In this document: positions 1 through 8,182 of the stretch, in pieces
Layout: each line of letters opens with the position of its first letter
Position numbering within the stretch: position 1 is the first letter of the stretch
NCBI GenBank assembly: GCA_046598415.1
Contig: JBKJIG010000102.1
Coordinates: 76,828-140,827, forward strand
Source: VFJZ01 sp046598415
Lineage (GTDB): Bacteria; Actinomycetota; Thermoleophilia; Gaiellales; F1-60-MAGs149
DNA length: 64,000 nucleotides
Direction of reading: 5' to 3'
Notes under the pieces: generated by a model
Told to the model about the DNA's origin: nothing
Database searches by the model: none
Seen by the model: the letters and a program-made list of their open reading frames with translations, nothing else
Program-made: the position numbers and the translations under genes

Positions 1-1
1 G

Positions 2-820
2 CGCGCCGGCTCGCCGCTCTCCGCAGGTGCCGGCGTGCGCCGCCGCGCCGCCGACATCACCCGCGGTGCGCTCGTCGTCGACGACGGCACGCTGCTGACG
101 GCGATCGCCGTCTCGTCGCTGGCCGCCGCGGGGCTCGGCGTGGTGCGCTGCACCCGGCGGCCCCGCGTGATCGTGCTGACGACGGGCGACGAGCTGGTGG
201 CGCCCGGGTCGCCGTTGCACCGCGGACAGGTGCACGACTCCAACTCGCTGCTGCTGGCGGGCACGCTGACGTCGTTCGGCTGCGACGTCGAACACGGTGG
301 CCGCGTGCCCGACACCCGCGAGGAGACGGAGCGCCTGTTCGCCGGCGCGCTGGAGGCCGACCTCGTCGTGTCGAGCGGCGGCGTCTCGGTCGGGCCGCGC
401 GACCACGTCAAGCCGGCCCTCGCAGCGCTCGGCGTCGAGGAGCTGTTCTGGCGCGTGGCGGTCCAGCCGGGAAAGCCGGTGTGGGCAGGGCGCGCACCGA
501 CCGGCGCGATCGTCCTCGGGCTGCCCGGCAACCCGCTGTCGGCGCTCGTCGGCCTGCACCTGCTGATCCGGCCGCTGGTCCGCGTCCTGCTCGGCCTGGC
601 AGCCCCGGGTGAGGTCTCGTTGCCGCTCGCGACCGCGGTGCGACGGCTGGGCCGTCGGACGCGGGCGCTGCCGGCGCGCGTCGAGGGCGGCCGCATCCAT
701 CCCCTCGCCGACGCGTCGCATCAGATCGCGCGGGCGGCGGCGGCCGACGGGCTCGTGCTCGTCGAGGCGGGAAGGGGCGACCTCGCCGCCGGTACCGAGG
801 CGGCGTTCGTCGCGCTCTGA
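2..820 (+). CDS. moeA: MoeA molybdopterin molybdenumtransferase, C-terminal part (5' end outside window)
   Basis: MoeA inserts molybdate into adenylylated molybdopterin in the last step of molybdenum cofactor synthesis. The reading frame is open from base 2, so the true start lies upstream; a GTG at 35 is internal. Visible parts are the end of domain II, then the MPT-binding MogA-like fold: VIVLTTGDEL near residue 58, VVSSGGVSVGPRDHV around 120, and the active-site stretch QPGKPVWAG followed by GLPGNPLSALV. A domain IV-like tail closes the protein. Two molybdenum hydroxylase operons (24.7–28.4 and 48.2–51.8 kb) are likely users of its product. The family call is firm; only the N-terminus is missing. 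Confidence 0.93.
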   Translation, partial: RAGSPLSAGAGVRRRAADITRGALVVDDGTLLTAIAVSSLAAAGLGVVRCTRRPRVIVLTTGDELVAPGSPLHRGQVHDSNSLLLAGTLTSFGCDVEHGGRVPDTREETERLFAGALEADLVVSSGGVSVGPRDHVKPALAALGVEELFWRVAVQPGKPVWAGRAPTGAIVLGLPGNPLSALVGLHLLIRPLVRVLLGLAAPGEVSLPLATAVRRLGRRTRALPARVEGGRIHPLADASHQIARAAAADGLVLVEAGRGDLAAGTEAAFVAL

Positions 821-835
821 CCGGCCGGATCCGCG

Positions 836-1597
836 TTAGACGGGTGTGGCCTTGGACGCGCCGGGAACGGTGATGGTGACGAGGTCGGCGAACACGACCC
901 AGCGCTGCGAGGCCGAGTAGAGCGGGTGGCAGGCGGAGAGCACGAGCTGCTCGTGCCCGACCTGCCTGATGATCGACCAGTCGTTGCTCTTCACGATCTT
1001 GTGCGCGCGAACCTGGTAGACGAAGGTGCCGTACGGCATCTTCAGCGTGATCTTGTCGCCCTTCTCCAGGTTGTTGATGTTGCGGAACGGTGCGGAGAAG
1101 GTCGTTCGGTGGCCGGCCACGCCGATGGTGGAGCCGCTGCCGGGGAACGACGTGTTGCCGTAGCGGCCAGGCCCCTTCGTGAGCGAGCCCCAGCGGTCGG
1201 TGCCCTCGACGAGGATCGTCGAGAGGCCCATGCCCGGGATGTTGAGGCGACCGATCGGCGTGCCGAGATGCTTCTCGTACTGCTTGGCGAAGCGCTTCTG
1301 CAGGCGATAGACGGTCTCGACCGCCTTCTCCGCCTCCTTGTCAGCCTCGGTCACCACCGGCGCATCGGGTACGGCGGGCGTGTTCACGGAGGCCGCGACG
1401 GCCACCTGCTCCTGGCGCGCGAGGCTGACGTACTGCTGCTCCTCGGCCTGCAGCTTGGAACCGAGATTCCGCTGGCTGTAGATGGCGTAGAGGTCGGTGA
1501 CCGGGTCGCGCCAGAACACCACCGCGCCGGCGTAGGCGATCAGAAGCACGCCAAGGAACATCAGGGCAGTGCCGGTCCTCCGACGAAATGCGCGCAT
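836..1597 (-). CDS. Class E-like sortase (membrane-anchored transpeptidase)
   Basis: A 253-residue sortase that should cleave and attach surface proteins outside the membrane. A signal anchor covers residues 12–28, an Ala/Glu/Gln-rich probably helical stalk about 48–110, and the sortase barrel follows. The catalytic triad is visible: His163 (VAGHRTTFSAPF), Cys223 (LSACHPL) and Arg232 (SQRWVVF). The Cys-His-Pro context resembles class E enzymes of actinobacteria. The ATG at 1597 was chosen over one 17 codons upstream because AGGTGAGG precedes it and the anchor follows directly. It starts 10 bases after the stop of the M28-like membrane gene, so the two look co-transcribed. No sorting-signal substrate was noticed in the window. 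Confidence 0.9.
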   Translation of the reverse strand: MRAFRRRTGTALMFLGVLLIAYAGAVVFWRDPVTDLYAIYSQRNLGSKLQAEEQQYVSLARQEQVAVAASVNTPAVPDAPVVTEADKEAEKAVETVYRLQKRFAKQYEKHLGTPIGRLNIPGMGLSTILVEGTDRWGSLTKGPGRYGNTSFPGSGSTIGVAGHRTTFSAPFRNINNLEKGDKITLKMPYGTFVYQVRAHKIVKSNDWSIIRQVGHEQLVLSACHPLYSASQRWVVFADLVTITVPGASKATPV

Positions 1598-1607
1598 CCC
1601 CCTCACC

Positions 1608-3335
1608 TTACGCGACGCGGCGTTGCGGAACGATGAACCTTGCGGCAAGAACCGATGCAGCTGCGAGGGTCACGGCGGCCCCGATGGAGGCGCCGATCGG
1701 CACGCGGCCGTCGCTGATCATGCGCACGGCCTCGCCGGCGTCGAGACCGGCCCCGCGGGTGACCAGGACCGCCGGCACGGCGAGCGGCGCCAGGATCACG
1801 AGCGCGCGCACCACGGCGCCGCCGCGCGTGACGCGCTCGAGCAGCACCCAGGCGTGCAACGCCGGCACCAGCAGCAGCCCGGCCGCCGGTAGCGCCGCGA
1901 GGGCCAGCGCCGCACCGGCGCTGCCGCACGCCAGCGCGGCCGTGAGCGCGACGACCGCGCGCACCGCCGGGTCGCCCGCGGGCACCCGCGGCGGAGCGGG
2001 CACGAAACGGCTCGCGCCGAGACCGGCCGCGCCGCCGGCGATCACGAGCAGGAACGCGCCGACGCCGACGCCGCTGCCCGCACCCGGAAACGGGTACGCC
2101 GCCGGGCTCGACGGCGCGGCGCCGGTCGCTCCTGCCAGCAGCGCGCCGAGCGCCGTGCCGGCCAGGGGGAGCGCGATGCGGGCGATGCGGAGCAGCTCGT
2201 CGCGGAGGGGCAGCCGCTCGCGCACCGCCCGCGCGGTCAGGTCGACGGCGACCAGGCCGGGCGGCACCAGCAGGGCCACGGCCAGCAGCGCGATCACCCA
2301 GCCCGACAGCACCCGTCCGCCGGCCCGGACGTAGCTGCCGCTCGGCCCGGCCGGTGCGGCGCCGGCATCGAGCGCGAGGACCAGGTCGTTGACGGCCTGC
2401 GACGTGCGCGAGAACCGCTTGGCGTCGAGCGACGTGTCGCTCGAGGTACGGGGATCCACGCCGATCGTGATGGCCGGGATGCTGCGGCTGATGAACGGCG
2501 CCTGCCCGCCCGGAGCGCGTGGCGGGGCGACGAGATCGGCCAGCTCGCTGAGGAAGCGCGGGCCGGCGATGGTACCGCCGCCGGCCGCCGCCAGCACCTG
2601 GTCGACGCCCTCGGCGAAGCCGGCGGCCGCCCGGTCGCGACCGTCGCCGCGGTCGGCGACGGGGATCGGGCCGGCAGACGCGATGCCCTGCACGGCGATC
2701 GCGGCGACGGGGTTCAGCGTGCGCGGCAGGCGCGCCACCAGCCGCCGGGCGCCGGCGTCGCCCGCGGCACCGCCGTCGACCGACGCGAGCACCAGCGTGC
2801 GGGCGTTGCGCTGGTCGCCGAACGCCGCCGCCAGCTCGACTACCACGGCGCTGCCGAGCGCGCTGTTGGCGGCGTCGGCCCCCGGCGGCACGTTGTCGCG
2901 GTGCGCGAGGACGATGATCGCCTCGTTCGAGTCGCCGCGCAGGACCGTGACGATGTTCCGCATCGTCACCCGGTCGCCGTTGCGGGCGGTGCCTCGGAAG
3001 GTGTCGATGGCCGGCGTCACGCCGGCGTCGGTGAACGCCTTCGCGACGACCTGCGCGGCCAGGTCCGCGGTCTCCGAGCCGGCCGTCCGGTCGGGCACGT
3101 CGGCGATGGTGCCGGCCAGCGTCAGAGCGCGATCGGCGTTGAACGTCGGAGGCGCGTCGGGCGCCAGATCAATGCCCGCAGGGGCGTGCAGACCCACCAG
3201 GGCGATCAGCAGCGCGACGGCCGGAACGACGAGTCCGGACACGTACAGCCGGGCGGAGACCAGCGTTGCGCGTCCCTGATGGCGGCGGCGCGGCTGACGC
3301 CTTCGCGCTGATCGATCGCGGGGGGCTCTGTCCAC
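1608..3335 (-). CDS. M28-like extracytoplasmic domain protein with multi-pass C-terminal membrane region
   Basis: About 575 residues. An Arg-rich N-terminus precedes a membrane helix (LVVPAVALLIALVGL), then an M28 aminopeptidase-like domain (roughly residues 60–330), then about seven hydrophobic helices. The domain keeps the His-x-Asp of the M28 zinc site (LAHRDNVPPGAD), but the usual Glu-Glu pair is a Asp-Gly-Gly segment (LVLASVDGGAAG), so catalysis is doubtful; it may be a sensor or scaffold. The frame is open upstream into the antisense of the response regulator gene, which I discount. GTG at 3335 is chosen because TACCGT (minus strand, 3352–3347) lies just upstream; ATG at 3356 is an alternative. 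It is followed by the sortase gene, suggesting joint work at the cell surface. The exact role is unknown. Confidence 0.7.
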   Translation of the reverse strand: MDRAPRDRSARRRQPRRRHQGRATLVSARLYVSGLVVPAVALLIALVGLHAPAGIDLAPDAPPTFNADRALTLAGTIADVPDRTAGSETADLAAQVVAKAFTDAGVTPAIDTFRGTARNGDRVTMRNIVTVLRGDSNEAIIVLAHRDNVPPGADAANSALGSAVVVELAAAFGDQRNARTLVLASVDGGAAGDAGARRLVARLPRTLNPVAAIAVQGIASAGPIPVADRGDGRDRAAAGFAEGVDQVLAAAGGGTIAGPRFLSELADLVAPPRAPGGQAPFISRSIPAITIGVDPRTSSDTSLDAKRFSRTSQAVNDLVLALDAGAAPAGPSGSYVRAGGRVLSGWVIALLAVALLVPPGLVAVDLTARAVRERLPLRDELLRIARIALPLAGTALGALLAGATGAAPSSPAAYPFPGAGSGVGVGAFLLVIAGGAAGLGASRFVPAPPRVPAGDPAVRAVVALTAALACGSAGAALALAALPAAGLLLVPALHAWVLLERVTRGGAVVRALVILAPLAVPAVLVTRGAGLDAGEAVRMISDGRVPIGASIGAAVTLAAASVLAARFIVPQRRVA

Positions 3336-3350
3336 TCGACCGGCTGACGG

Positions 3351-3356
3351 TAGCAT
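3351..3356 (+). promoter_or_regulatory. -10-like hexamer TAGCAT of a leaderless promoter
   Basis: The hexamer ends 6 nt before the GTG of the response regulator, leaving no room for a Shine-Dalgarno site. It overlaps the divergent TACCGT (minus strand, 3352–3347) serving the M28-like gene, so the two promoters should compete. Confidence 0.55.
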
Positions 3357-3362
3357 TCGGAC

Positions 3363-4061
3363 GTGGCCGACCAGCCCGTGGTTCTCGTGATCGACGACGA
3401 GGACTCCATCCAGAAGCTCCTGAACGCCGCCCTCGAACGCGACGGGTACCGCATCGTCGGCGCCCGTGACGCCGCCGACGGGCTCCTGGCGTTCGAACGC
3501 GAGCAGCCGGACGTCATCCTCCTCGACGTGATGCTGCCCGACCTCTCGGGCCGCGAGGTGTGCCGGCGCATCCGCGCCACGTCGGCCGTGCCCATCATCA
3601 TGCTGTCGGCGCTCGACGAGGAGGTCGACAAGGTCGTCGGCCTCGAGCTGGGTGCCGACGACTACATCACCAAGCCGTTCGGCATGCGCGAGCTGCGCAG
3701 CCGCGTACGGGCGGTGCTGCGGCGGTCGCAGCTGGCCGTGCCCACGCCGGAGACCGACGGTCAGCGTCTCGAGGTCGGCGACGTGCTGCTCGACCCGGCC
3801 CGGCGCGTCGTGGCCGTCGACGGCGCCACGGTCGACCTCACCTACGTCGAGTTCGAGCTGCTGCAGATGCTGATGTCGAGCCCGGGCCGGGTGTTCTCCC
3901 GCTCGCAGCTCCTGGACGGGGTCTGGGGCTCGTCCGACTTCCGCGAGCCGCGCACCGTCGACGTGCACGTGCGACACCTGCGCGAGAAGCTCGAACCGAA
4001 GCCGAGCGAGCCGCGGTACATCCAGACGGTGCGCGGCGTCGGCTATCGCTTCGCCGACTGA
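3363..4061 (+). CDS. OmpR/PhoB-family response regulator (MprA-like)
   Basis: A 232-residue two-component regulator. The receiver domain (1–118) has the acidic pair Asp11/Asp12, phospho-acceptor Asp55 (ILLDVMLPD), Ser82 and Lys104 (ITKPF). A linker leads to a winged-helix DNA-binding domain (about 130–230) ending in the typical VRGVGYRFAD. The GTG start follows a TAGCAT box directly, so the message is probably leaderless. The next gene, a histidine kinase, overlaps its stop codon as ATGA, and an HtrA protease follows. The order regulator–kinase–HtrA is that of mycobacterial mprA–mprB–pepD, suggesting an envelope-stress circuit; that role is inferred from order only. Confidence 0.93.
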   Translation: MADQPVVLVIDDEDSIQKLLNAALERDGYRIVGARDAADGLLAFEREQPDVILLDVMLPDLSGREVCRRIRATSAVPIIMLSALDEEVDKVVGLELGADDYITKPFGMRELRSRVRAVLRRSQLAVPTPETDGQRLEVGDVLLDPARRVVAVDGATVDLTYVEFELLQMLMSSPGRVFSRSQLLDGVWGSSDFREPRTVDVHVRHLREKLEPKPSEPRYIQTVRGVGYRFAD

Positions 4062-5488
4062 TGCCGTCGGTCGCCGCGATCATCTTCCCGTTCCGGCGGC
4101 TCGCGATCTGGCTGTCGGTGCTGGTGCTCGCGGTCGCGGCCCTGGCCCTCGGCATCACCGCCCTGCTGGTCGTACCGTCGCTGCGCGACAACCTCGTCAA
4201 CGCCCGAGTCGGTGAGATCGACCGCAGCGCGAAGGCCAACCTCGGGCTGTTCCTCTCCTCGGAGCTCCAGCCGGCCAGTGCCGTCTCGGCGTACGAGCAG
4301 CTGACCGGCAACCGCGTGGTGGTGCTCGCCACGCTGAACGATCGCGGCGACTTCCTCCAGGTCGCCGGGAACGTGCCCGACGTGACCTCCGACCCGCTCG
4401 CCCGGGAGGCACGCCTGCGGGGTCCGATGTCGCGGGCCGTCCGGTCGGGGAAGCGGTTCGCGGCCGAGACGGCCATCCCGATCGGCCCGACGTCGGGAAC
4501 GAAGGGCCGCCAGATCGTCCTCCTCTTCATGTCGTCGCTCAACGACGTCGACCGGACGGTCGACACCGTGCAGCGCGACGTGCTGATCGCGGTCGCGATC
4601 GCGTTGCCGGCCAGCTGGCTGGTCGGGCTGCTGGCGGCGTTCGCCCTGGCCGCCCGCATCCGCCGGCTGGAGCGCGCGGCACGCCGCATCGCGGCCGGCA
4701 ACCTCGCCACCCCGGTCACGGACGACGGCCGGGACGAGATCCACGAGCTGGCCCGGGCCTTCGACGAGATGCGCCGCCGGCTGGAACGCACCGACCGGTC
4801 GCGTCGCGAGTTCATCGCCAACGCCTCGCACGAGCTGCGCACGCCGCTCTTCGCGCTCGGCGGCTTCCTCGAGCTGCTCGAGGACGAGGAGGATCCTGCC
4901 GCGCGCCGCGAGTTCGTCGCCACCATGCATGGCCAGGTGTCGCGCCTGACGCGCCTCGCAACCGACCTGCTCGACCTGTCGCGCCTCGACGCCGGCGGCG
5001 TGCAGGTGGCGCGCGACGAGGTCGACCTCGCGGGCGTCGCGACGCTTGCGGCCCAGGACTTCGCGGCCACCGCCGAGCAGCTCGGCAGCTCGGTCACGGC
5101 AGCCGGTGCATCGTCCGCCGTCGCGATCGCCGACGAGGCGCGGGTCGCGCAGATCGCCCGCGTGCTGGTGGACAACGCGCTCCGTCACAACCCGCCGGGC
5201 GTCGCGGTGACGCTCACGGTGCAGGAGGCGGACGGCAACGTCGAGCTGGTCGTGGCCGACGACGGCCCGCCGATCGACGCGTCGACGGCCGAGCGCCTGT
5301 TCGACCGTTTCTTCCGCGGGCCGACCGGCGGCGAGGGCTCCGGACTCGGTCTCGCGATCGCCAACGAGCTCGCGCAGCGGATGGAGGGCGAGCTCGTCCT
5401 CGACCAGCGGAGCGGCCGTGGCGGCAAGGCCTTCCGGCTGACGCTCCCGGGTGCCCTGCACCTGGCGCCGACTATGCTGGGGGCATGA
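4061..5488 (+). CDS. Membrane sensor histidine kinase (MprB-like)
   Basis: A 475-residue kinase. Membrane helices at about 13–38 and 173–197 enclose a 135-residue extracytoplasmic sensor; a HAMP linker (198–248) carries DGRDEIHELARAFDEM; the HisKA H-box places phosphorylated His257 in ANASHELRTPL. The ATPase domain shows the N-box (LVDNALRHNP), a variant G1 box (DDGPPID, lacking the second glycine), the F-box LFDRFFRG and the G2 box GSGLGLAIA. The start is the ATG overlapping the regulator stop. The long reading frame continuing upstream is antisense-like noise over the regulator gene. Its partner should be the regulator directly upstream. Confidence 0.93.
   Translation: MPSVAAIIFPFRRLAIWLSVLVLAVAALALGITALLVVPSLRDNLVNARVGEIDRSAKANLGLFLSSELQPASAVSAYEQLTGNRVVVLATLNDRGDFLQVAGNVPDVTSDPLAREARLRGPMSRAVRSGKRFAAETAIPIGPTSGTKGRQIVLLFMSSLNDVDRTVDTVQRDVLIAVAIALPASWLVGLLAAFALAARIRRLERAARRIAAGNLATPVTDDGRDEIHELARAFDEMRRRLERTDRSRREFIANASHELRTPLFALGGFLELLEDEEDPAARREFVATMHGQVSRLTRLATDLLDLSRLDAGGVQVARDEVDLAGVATLAAQDFAATAEQLGSSVTAAGASSAVAIADEARVAQIARVLVDNALRHNPPGVAVTLTVQEADGNVELVVADDGPPIDASTAERLFDRFFRGPTGGEGSGLGLAIANELAQRMEGELVLDQRSGRGGKAFRLTLPGALHLAPTMLGA
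5473..5478 (+). promoter_or_regulatory. -10-like TATGCT before the HtrA gene
   Basis: Lies inside the last codons of the kinase gene, 6 nt before the protease ATG. It would let htrA be made alone as well as from the operon message. Confidence 0.45.
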
Positions 5489-6693
5489 GCCGAGGCTGGA
5501 TCGTGACGCTCGCGGCCGCCTTCGGCGCGGGCCTCGCGGGCGGTGGAGTCGCCGTACTGGCGGGCTCCGCGACCGACCGCACGACGACCGTGACGGTCGC
5601 CGCCGCGCCGGGCGGCTCGACCCCCGCTCCCGCCGTGACGGCTGCCGTCGCCCGCGTCTCTGTCGGCTCGTTCGACGCGCCGGCGATCTATCAGGCGGCC
5701 GCTGCGGGCGTGGTCACCATCAGCGCCGTCGTCGGGGGCGACGCGGTCGACGGCTCCGGCTTCGTGGTGTCGTCCGACGGTCACGTCATCACCAACGCGC
5801 ACGTCGTCACCGACTCGCCCGACCACGGCACCGATTCGAGCGAGAAGGTCAAGGCGGGGCACGACTTCTTCGTGCACTTCCAGGACGGCAACACGCTGCC
5901 TGCCAAGCTGATCGGGTTCGACCTGTTCGACGACGTCGCGGTCCTGAAGATCGACCCCGCGCGCGAGTCGCTGACGGTGCTGCAGTTCGGCCGCGCCCGG
6001 CAGTTGAAGGTGGGTGACCCGCTGGCCGTGATCGGCTCGCCGTTCGGCGAGGCACAGGAGCAGTCGCTATCGGTCGGCGTCGTCGCGGCCCTGAACCGCG
6101 AGATCGATGCGCCCGCCACCGACTTCACGACGCCCGGCATCATCCAGACCGACGCCGCCATCAACCACGGCAACTCGGGCGGGCCGGTGCTCGATCGCGG
6201 CGGCCGCGTCGTCGGCGTCGCCTCGCAGATCCTCACCGACGGCACCGGCGACGCCTGGACGGGCATCGGCTTCGCCGTCCCGGCCGAGGCGGTGCAGCGC
6301 TCCTACAACGAGCTGATCGATCACGGCCGGGTCAGCTACGCCTGGCTCGGCGTCGCCACCCGGCCGCTCAGCCGCGAGCTGGCGCGCACGTTCAAGCTCC
6401 CGGTCGGCGAGGGCCTGCTCGTGAACGGCGTCACGGCGGGCGGCCCGGCAGCCGCCGCGGGGCTGACGGCGGGGTCCCGGACGGCCGAGTTCCAGGACGA
6501 CGGCACGGTGCATCCGGACGGCGACATCCTCGTCTCGTTCAACGGCAATCAGGTGCGCACGCCGGCCGAGCTGGGCGCCATGGTGGCCCTGGCCGAGCCG
6601 GGCTCCGTCGTGTCCGTCGAGATCTTTCGCGCCGACAAGCGCCGCACCGTCCAGGTCACGCTGGGCAACCGCCCCGCGCGGCTCCCGGGGTAG
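5485..6693 (+). CDS. HtrA/DegP-family serine protease with PDZ domain (PepD-like)
   Basis: A 402-residue envelope protease. An N-terminal membrane anchor (about 5–27) and a Thr/Ala/Pro-rich linker precede the trypsin-like domain (about 65–275), with catalytic His106 (ITNAHVV), Asp150 (FDDVAVLKI) and Ser231 (HGNSGGPV). One PDZ domain follows (about 290–395). The protein should act outside the membrane on misfolded or signalling substrates. It overlaps the kinase gene by four bases (ATGA), so protease and two-component system are translationally coupled, as in mprAB–pepD of mycobacteria. Confidence 0.93.
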   Translation: MSRGWIVTLAAAFGAGLAGGGVAVLAGSATDRTTTVTVAAAPGGSTPAPAVTAAVARVSVGSFDAPAIYQAAAAGVVTISAVVGGDAVDGSGFVVSSDGHVITNAHVVTDSPDHGTDSSEKVKAGHDFFVHFQDGNTLPAKLIGFDLFDDVAVLKIDPARESLTVLQFGRARQLKVGDPLAVIGSPFGEAQEQSLSVGVVAALNREIDAPATDFTTPGIIQTDAAINHGNSGGPVLDRGGRVVGVASQILTDGTGDAWTGIGFAVPAEAVQRSYNELIDHGRVSYAWLGVATRPLSRELARTFKLPVGEGLLVNGVTAGGPAAAAGLTAGSRTAEFQDDGTVHPDGDILVSFNGNQVRTPAELGAMVALAEPGSVVSVEIFRADKRRTVQVTLGNRPARLPG

Positions 6694-6704
6694 GTTCGCT
6701 CCTG

Positions 6705-6710
6705 TAGGCT
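6705..6710 (+). promoter_or_regulatory. -10-like TAGGCT before the GT20 gene
   Basis: Ends 8 nt before the ATG at 6719, in the 25-base gap after the protease stop. No Shine-Dalgarno sequence is visible between it and the start. Confidence 0.45.
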
Positions 6711-6718
6711 CCTCGGCC

Positions 6719-8182
6719 ATGCAGGCCGCCCGCCGCCGACTGGTGATCGCCTCGAATCGAGGCCCGATCGTCTACGGCCGGAGCGACGGCGAGCGCACCG
6801 CCCGGCGCGGTGGCGGCGGCCTCGTGACGGCGCTCACCGGCCTCGTCGCGAGCCAGGACGTGACGTGGGTGGCGGCCGCCATCTCCGACGAGGACGACGC
6901 GGTCGCGGAGGAGCACGAGGGCAGCTTCGAGGAGACCGACCGGGCCGGCAACCCGTTCCAGCTGCGGCTCGTGCGGCTCGACCGGGCCGACTACGACCGC
7001 TACTACAACGTGTTCGCGAACCCGTTGCTGTGGTTCATCCAGCATGGCCTCTGGAACCGGCCCTACGCGCCCGAGATGAGCGCCGCGACGCGTGCCGCGT
7101 GGGAGTCGTACCGACGCGTGAACGAGGCGTTCGCGGCCGCGGTGGCCGACGAGTGCGGCGCCGCCGATGCGGTGCTGGTGCACGACTACCAGCTGTACCT
7201 CGTGCCGCGCATGCTGCGCAACGCCGGCGTCCGCGCGCCGCTGTCGCACTTCACGCACATCCCGTGGCCGGGCCCCGACGCGTGGCGCGTACTGACCGCC
7301 GACATGCGCACCGGCCTGCTCGAGGGCCTGCTCGGCGCCGACGTGATCGGCTTCCACACGAACCGCTCGGTGCGGGCGTTCCTCGCCACGGCCGAGGAGT
7401 ACGTGGGCGAGGCCTTCGTCGACCACGTGCGGCCGCGGGTGACGCTCCGCGAGGCGGTCACCCACGTCCGGGCGTACCCGATCTCGGTCGACCCGGACGA
7501 GTTCCGGGCGCTGGCGGCGGAGGACGCCGTCACCGAGGCCGAGGCCCGCCTGGTGGCCGACCGGCCGGAGAAGCTGCTGCTGCGCGTCGACCGCACCGAC
7601 CCGTCGAAGAACGTCGTCCGCGGCTTCCACGCGTTCGCGCGGTTCCTCGCCCGCCACCCCGAGTGGCACGGCCGGGTGAGGATGCTCGCGCTACTGGATC
7701 CGTCCAGGCAGGAGATACCCGATTATGCGGAGTACGTTGGAGCGATCCACCGTGCCGCGCGCGAGGTGAATGACCAGTTCTCCGACCCGGGCTGGACTCC
7801 CATCGATCTCCGGGTCTCCGACAACTTCGCCCAGGCGCTCGCCGCCTACAAGCAGTACGACGTCCTCCTCGTCAACGCCATCGTCGACGGAATGAACCTG
7901 ATTGCGAAGGAAGCTCCCCTCGTGAACGAACGCGCAGGCGTGCTGGTCCTCTCCGAGAACGCCGGCGCGCACGAAGAGCTGGGGGCGTTCGCCCTGTCGG
8001 TCAACCCCTTCGATCTCGAGGGGACGGCGGACGCCATCGAGGAGGCGCTGACGATGCCCGATTCCGAACGACGACGTCGCGCCGAGGGCATTCGCGACCA
8101 CGTCCGTGAACACGACGTGCGGGCCTGGATGACCGGCCAGCTGGCCGATCTCGACTCGATCGTAGAGGGGAGTGCGCGTTGA
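6719..8182 (+). CDS. otsA: GT20 alpha,alpha-trehalose-phosphate synthase
   Basis: A 487-residue retaining glycosyltransferase that should join UDP- or ADP-glucose to glucose 6-phosphate. GT20 landmarks are present in order: VIASNRGP, the glycine-rich loop RRGGGGLVTAL, the acceptor motif VHDYQLYLVPR, FTHIPWPGPDAW, the phosphate-binding Arg/Lys pair in LLRVDRTDPSKN, and the donor site VDGMNLIAKE then LSENAGAHEEL (usually SEFAGA). There is no fused or adjacent trehalose-phosphate phosphatase, so a different acceptor such as glycerol phosphate cannot be excluded. About 7,680–8,180 uses slightly more A/T-ended codons than the first half. The stop overlaps the start of the BKACE-like gene (TTGA), an unusual pairing. 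Confidence 0.87.
   Translation: MQAARRRLVIASNRGPIVYGRSDGERTARRGGGGLVTALTGLVASQDVTWVAAAISDEDDAVAEEHEGSFEETDRAGNPFQLRLVRLDRADYDRYYNVFANPLLWFIQHGLWNRPYAPEMSAATRAAWESYRRVNEAFAAAVADECGAADAVLVHDYQLYLVPRMLRNAGVRAPLSHFTHIPWPGPDAWRVLTADMRTGLLEGLLGADVIGFHTNRSVRAFLATAEEYVGEAFVDHVRPRVTLREAVTHVRAYPISVDPDEFRALAAEDAVTEAEARLVADRPEKLLLRVDRTDPSKNVVRGFHAFARFLARHPEWHGRVRMLALLDPSRQEIPDYAEYVGAIHRAAREVNDQFSDPGWTPIDLRVSDNFAQALAAYKQYDVLLVNAIVDGMNLIAKEAPLVNERAGVLVLSENAGAHEELGAFALSVNPFDLEGTADAIEEALTMPDSERRRRAEGIRDHVREHDVRAWMTGQLADLDSIVEGSAR

Noticed and set aside
1588..2334. Plus-strand Ala/Thr/Ser/Arg-rich frames across the M28-like gene
   Set aside because: Repetitive low-complexity composition typical of a complementary-frame artefact in GC-rich DNA.
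3335..3977. Long minus-strand extension of the M28-like frame over the response regulator
   Set aside because: It is antisense to a clearly real OmpR-type gene and has the His/Arg-rich composition of a GC-driven shadow frame.
7680..8182. Possible recombination junction inside the GT20 gene
   Set aside because: Codon choice is slightly more A/T-ending here, but the protein motifs continue normally and the change is too small to call transfer by eye.
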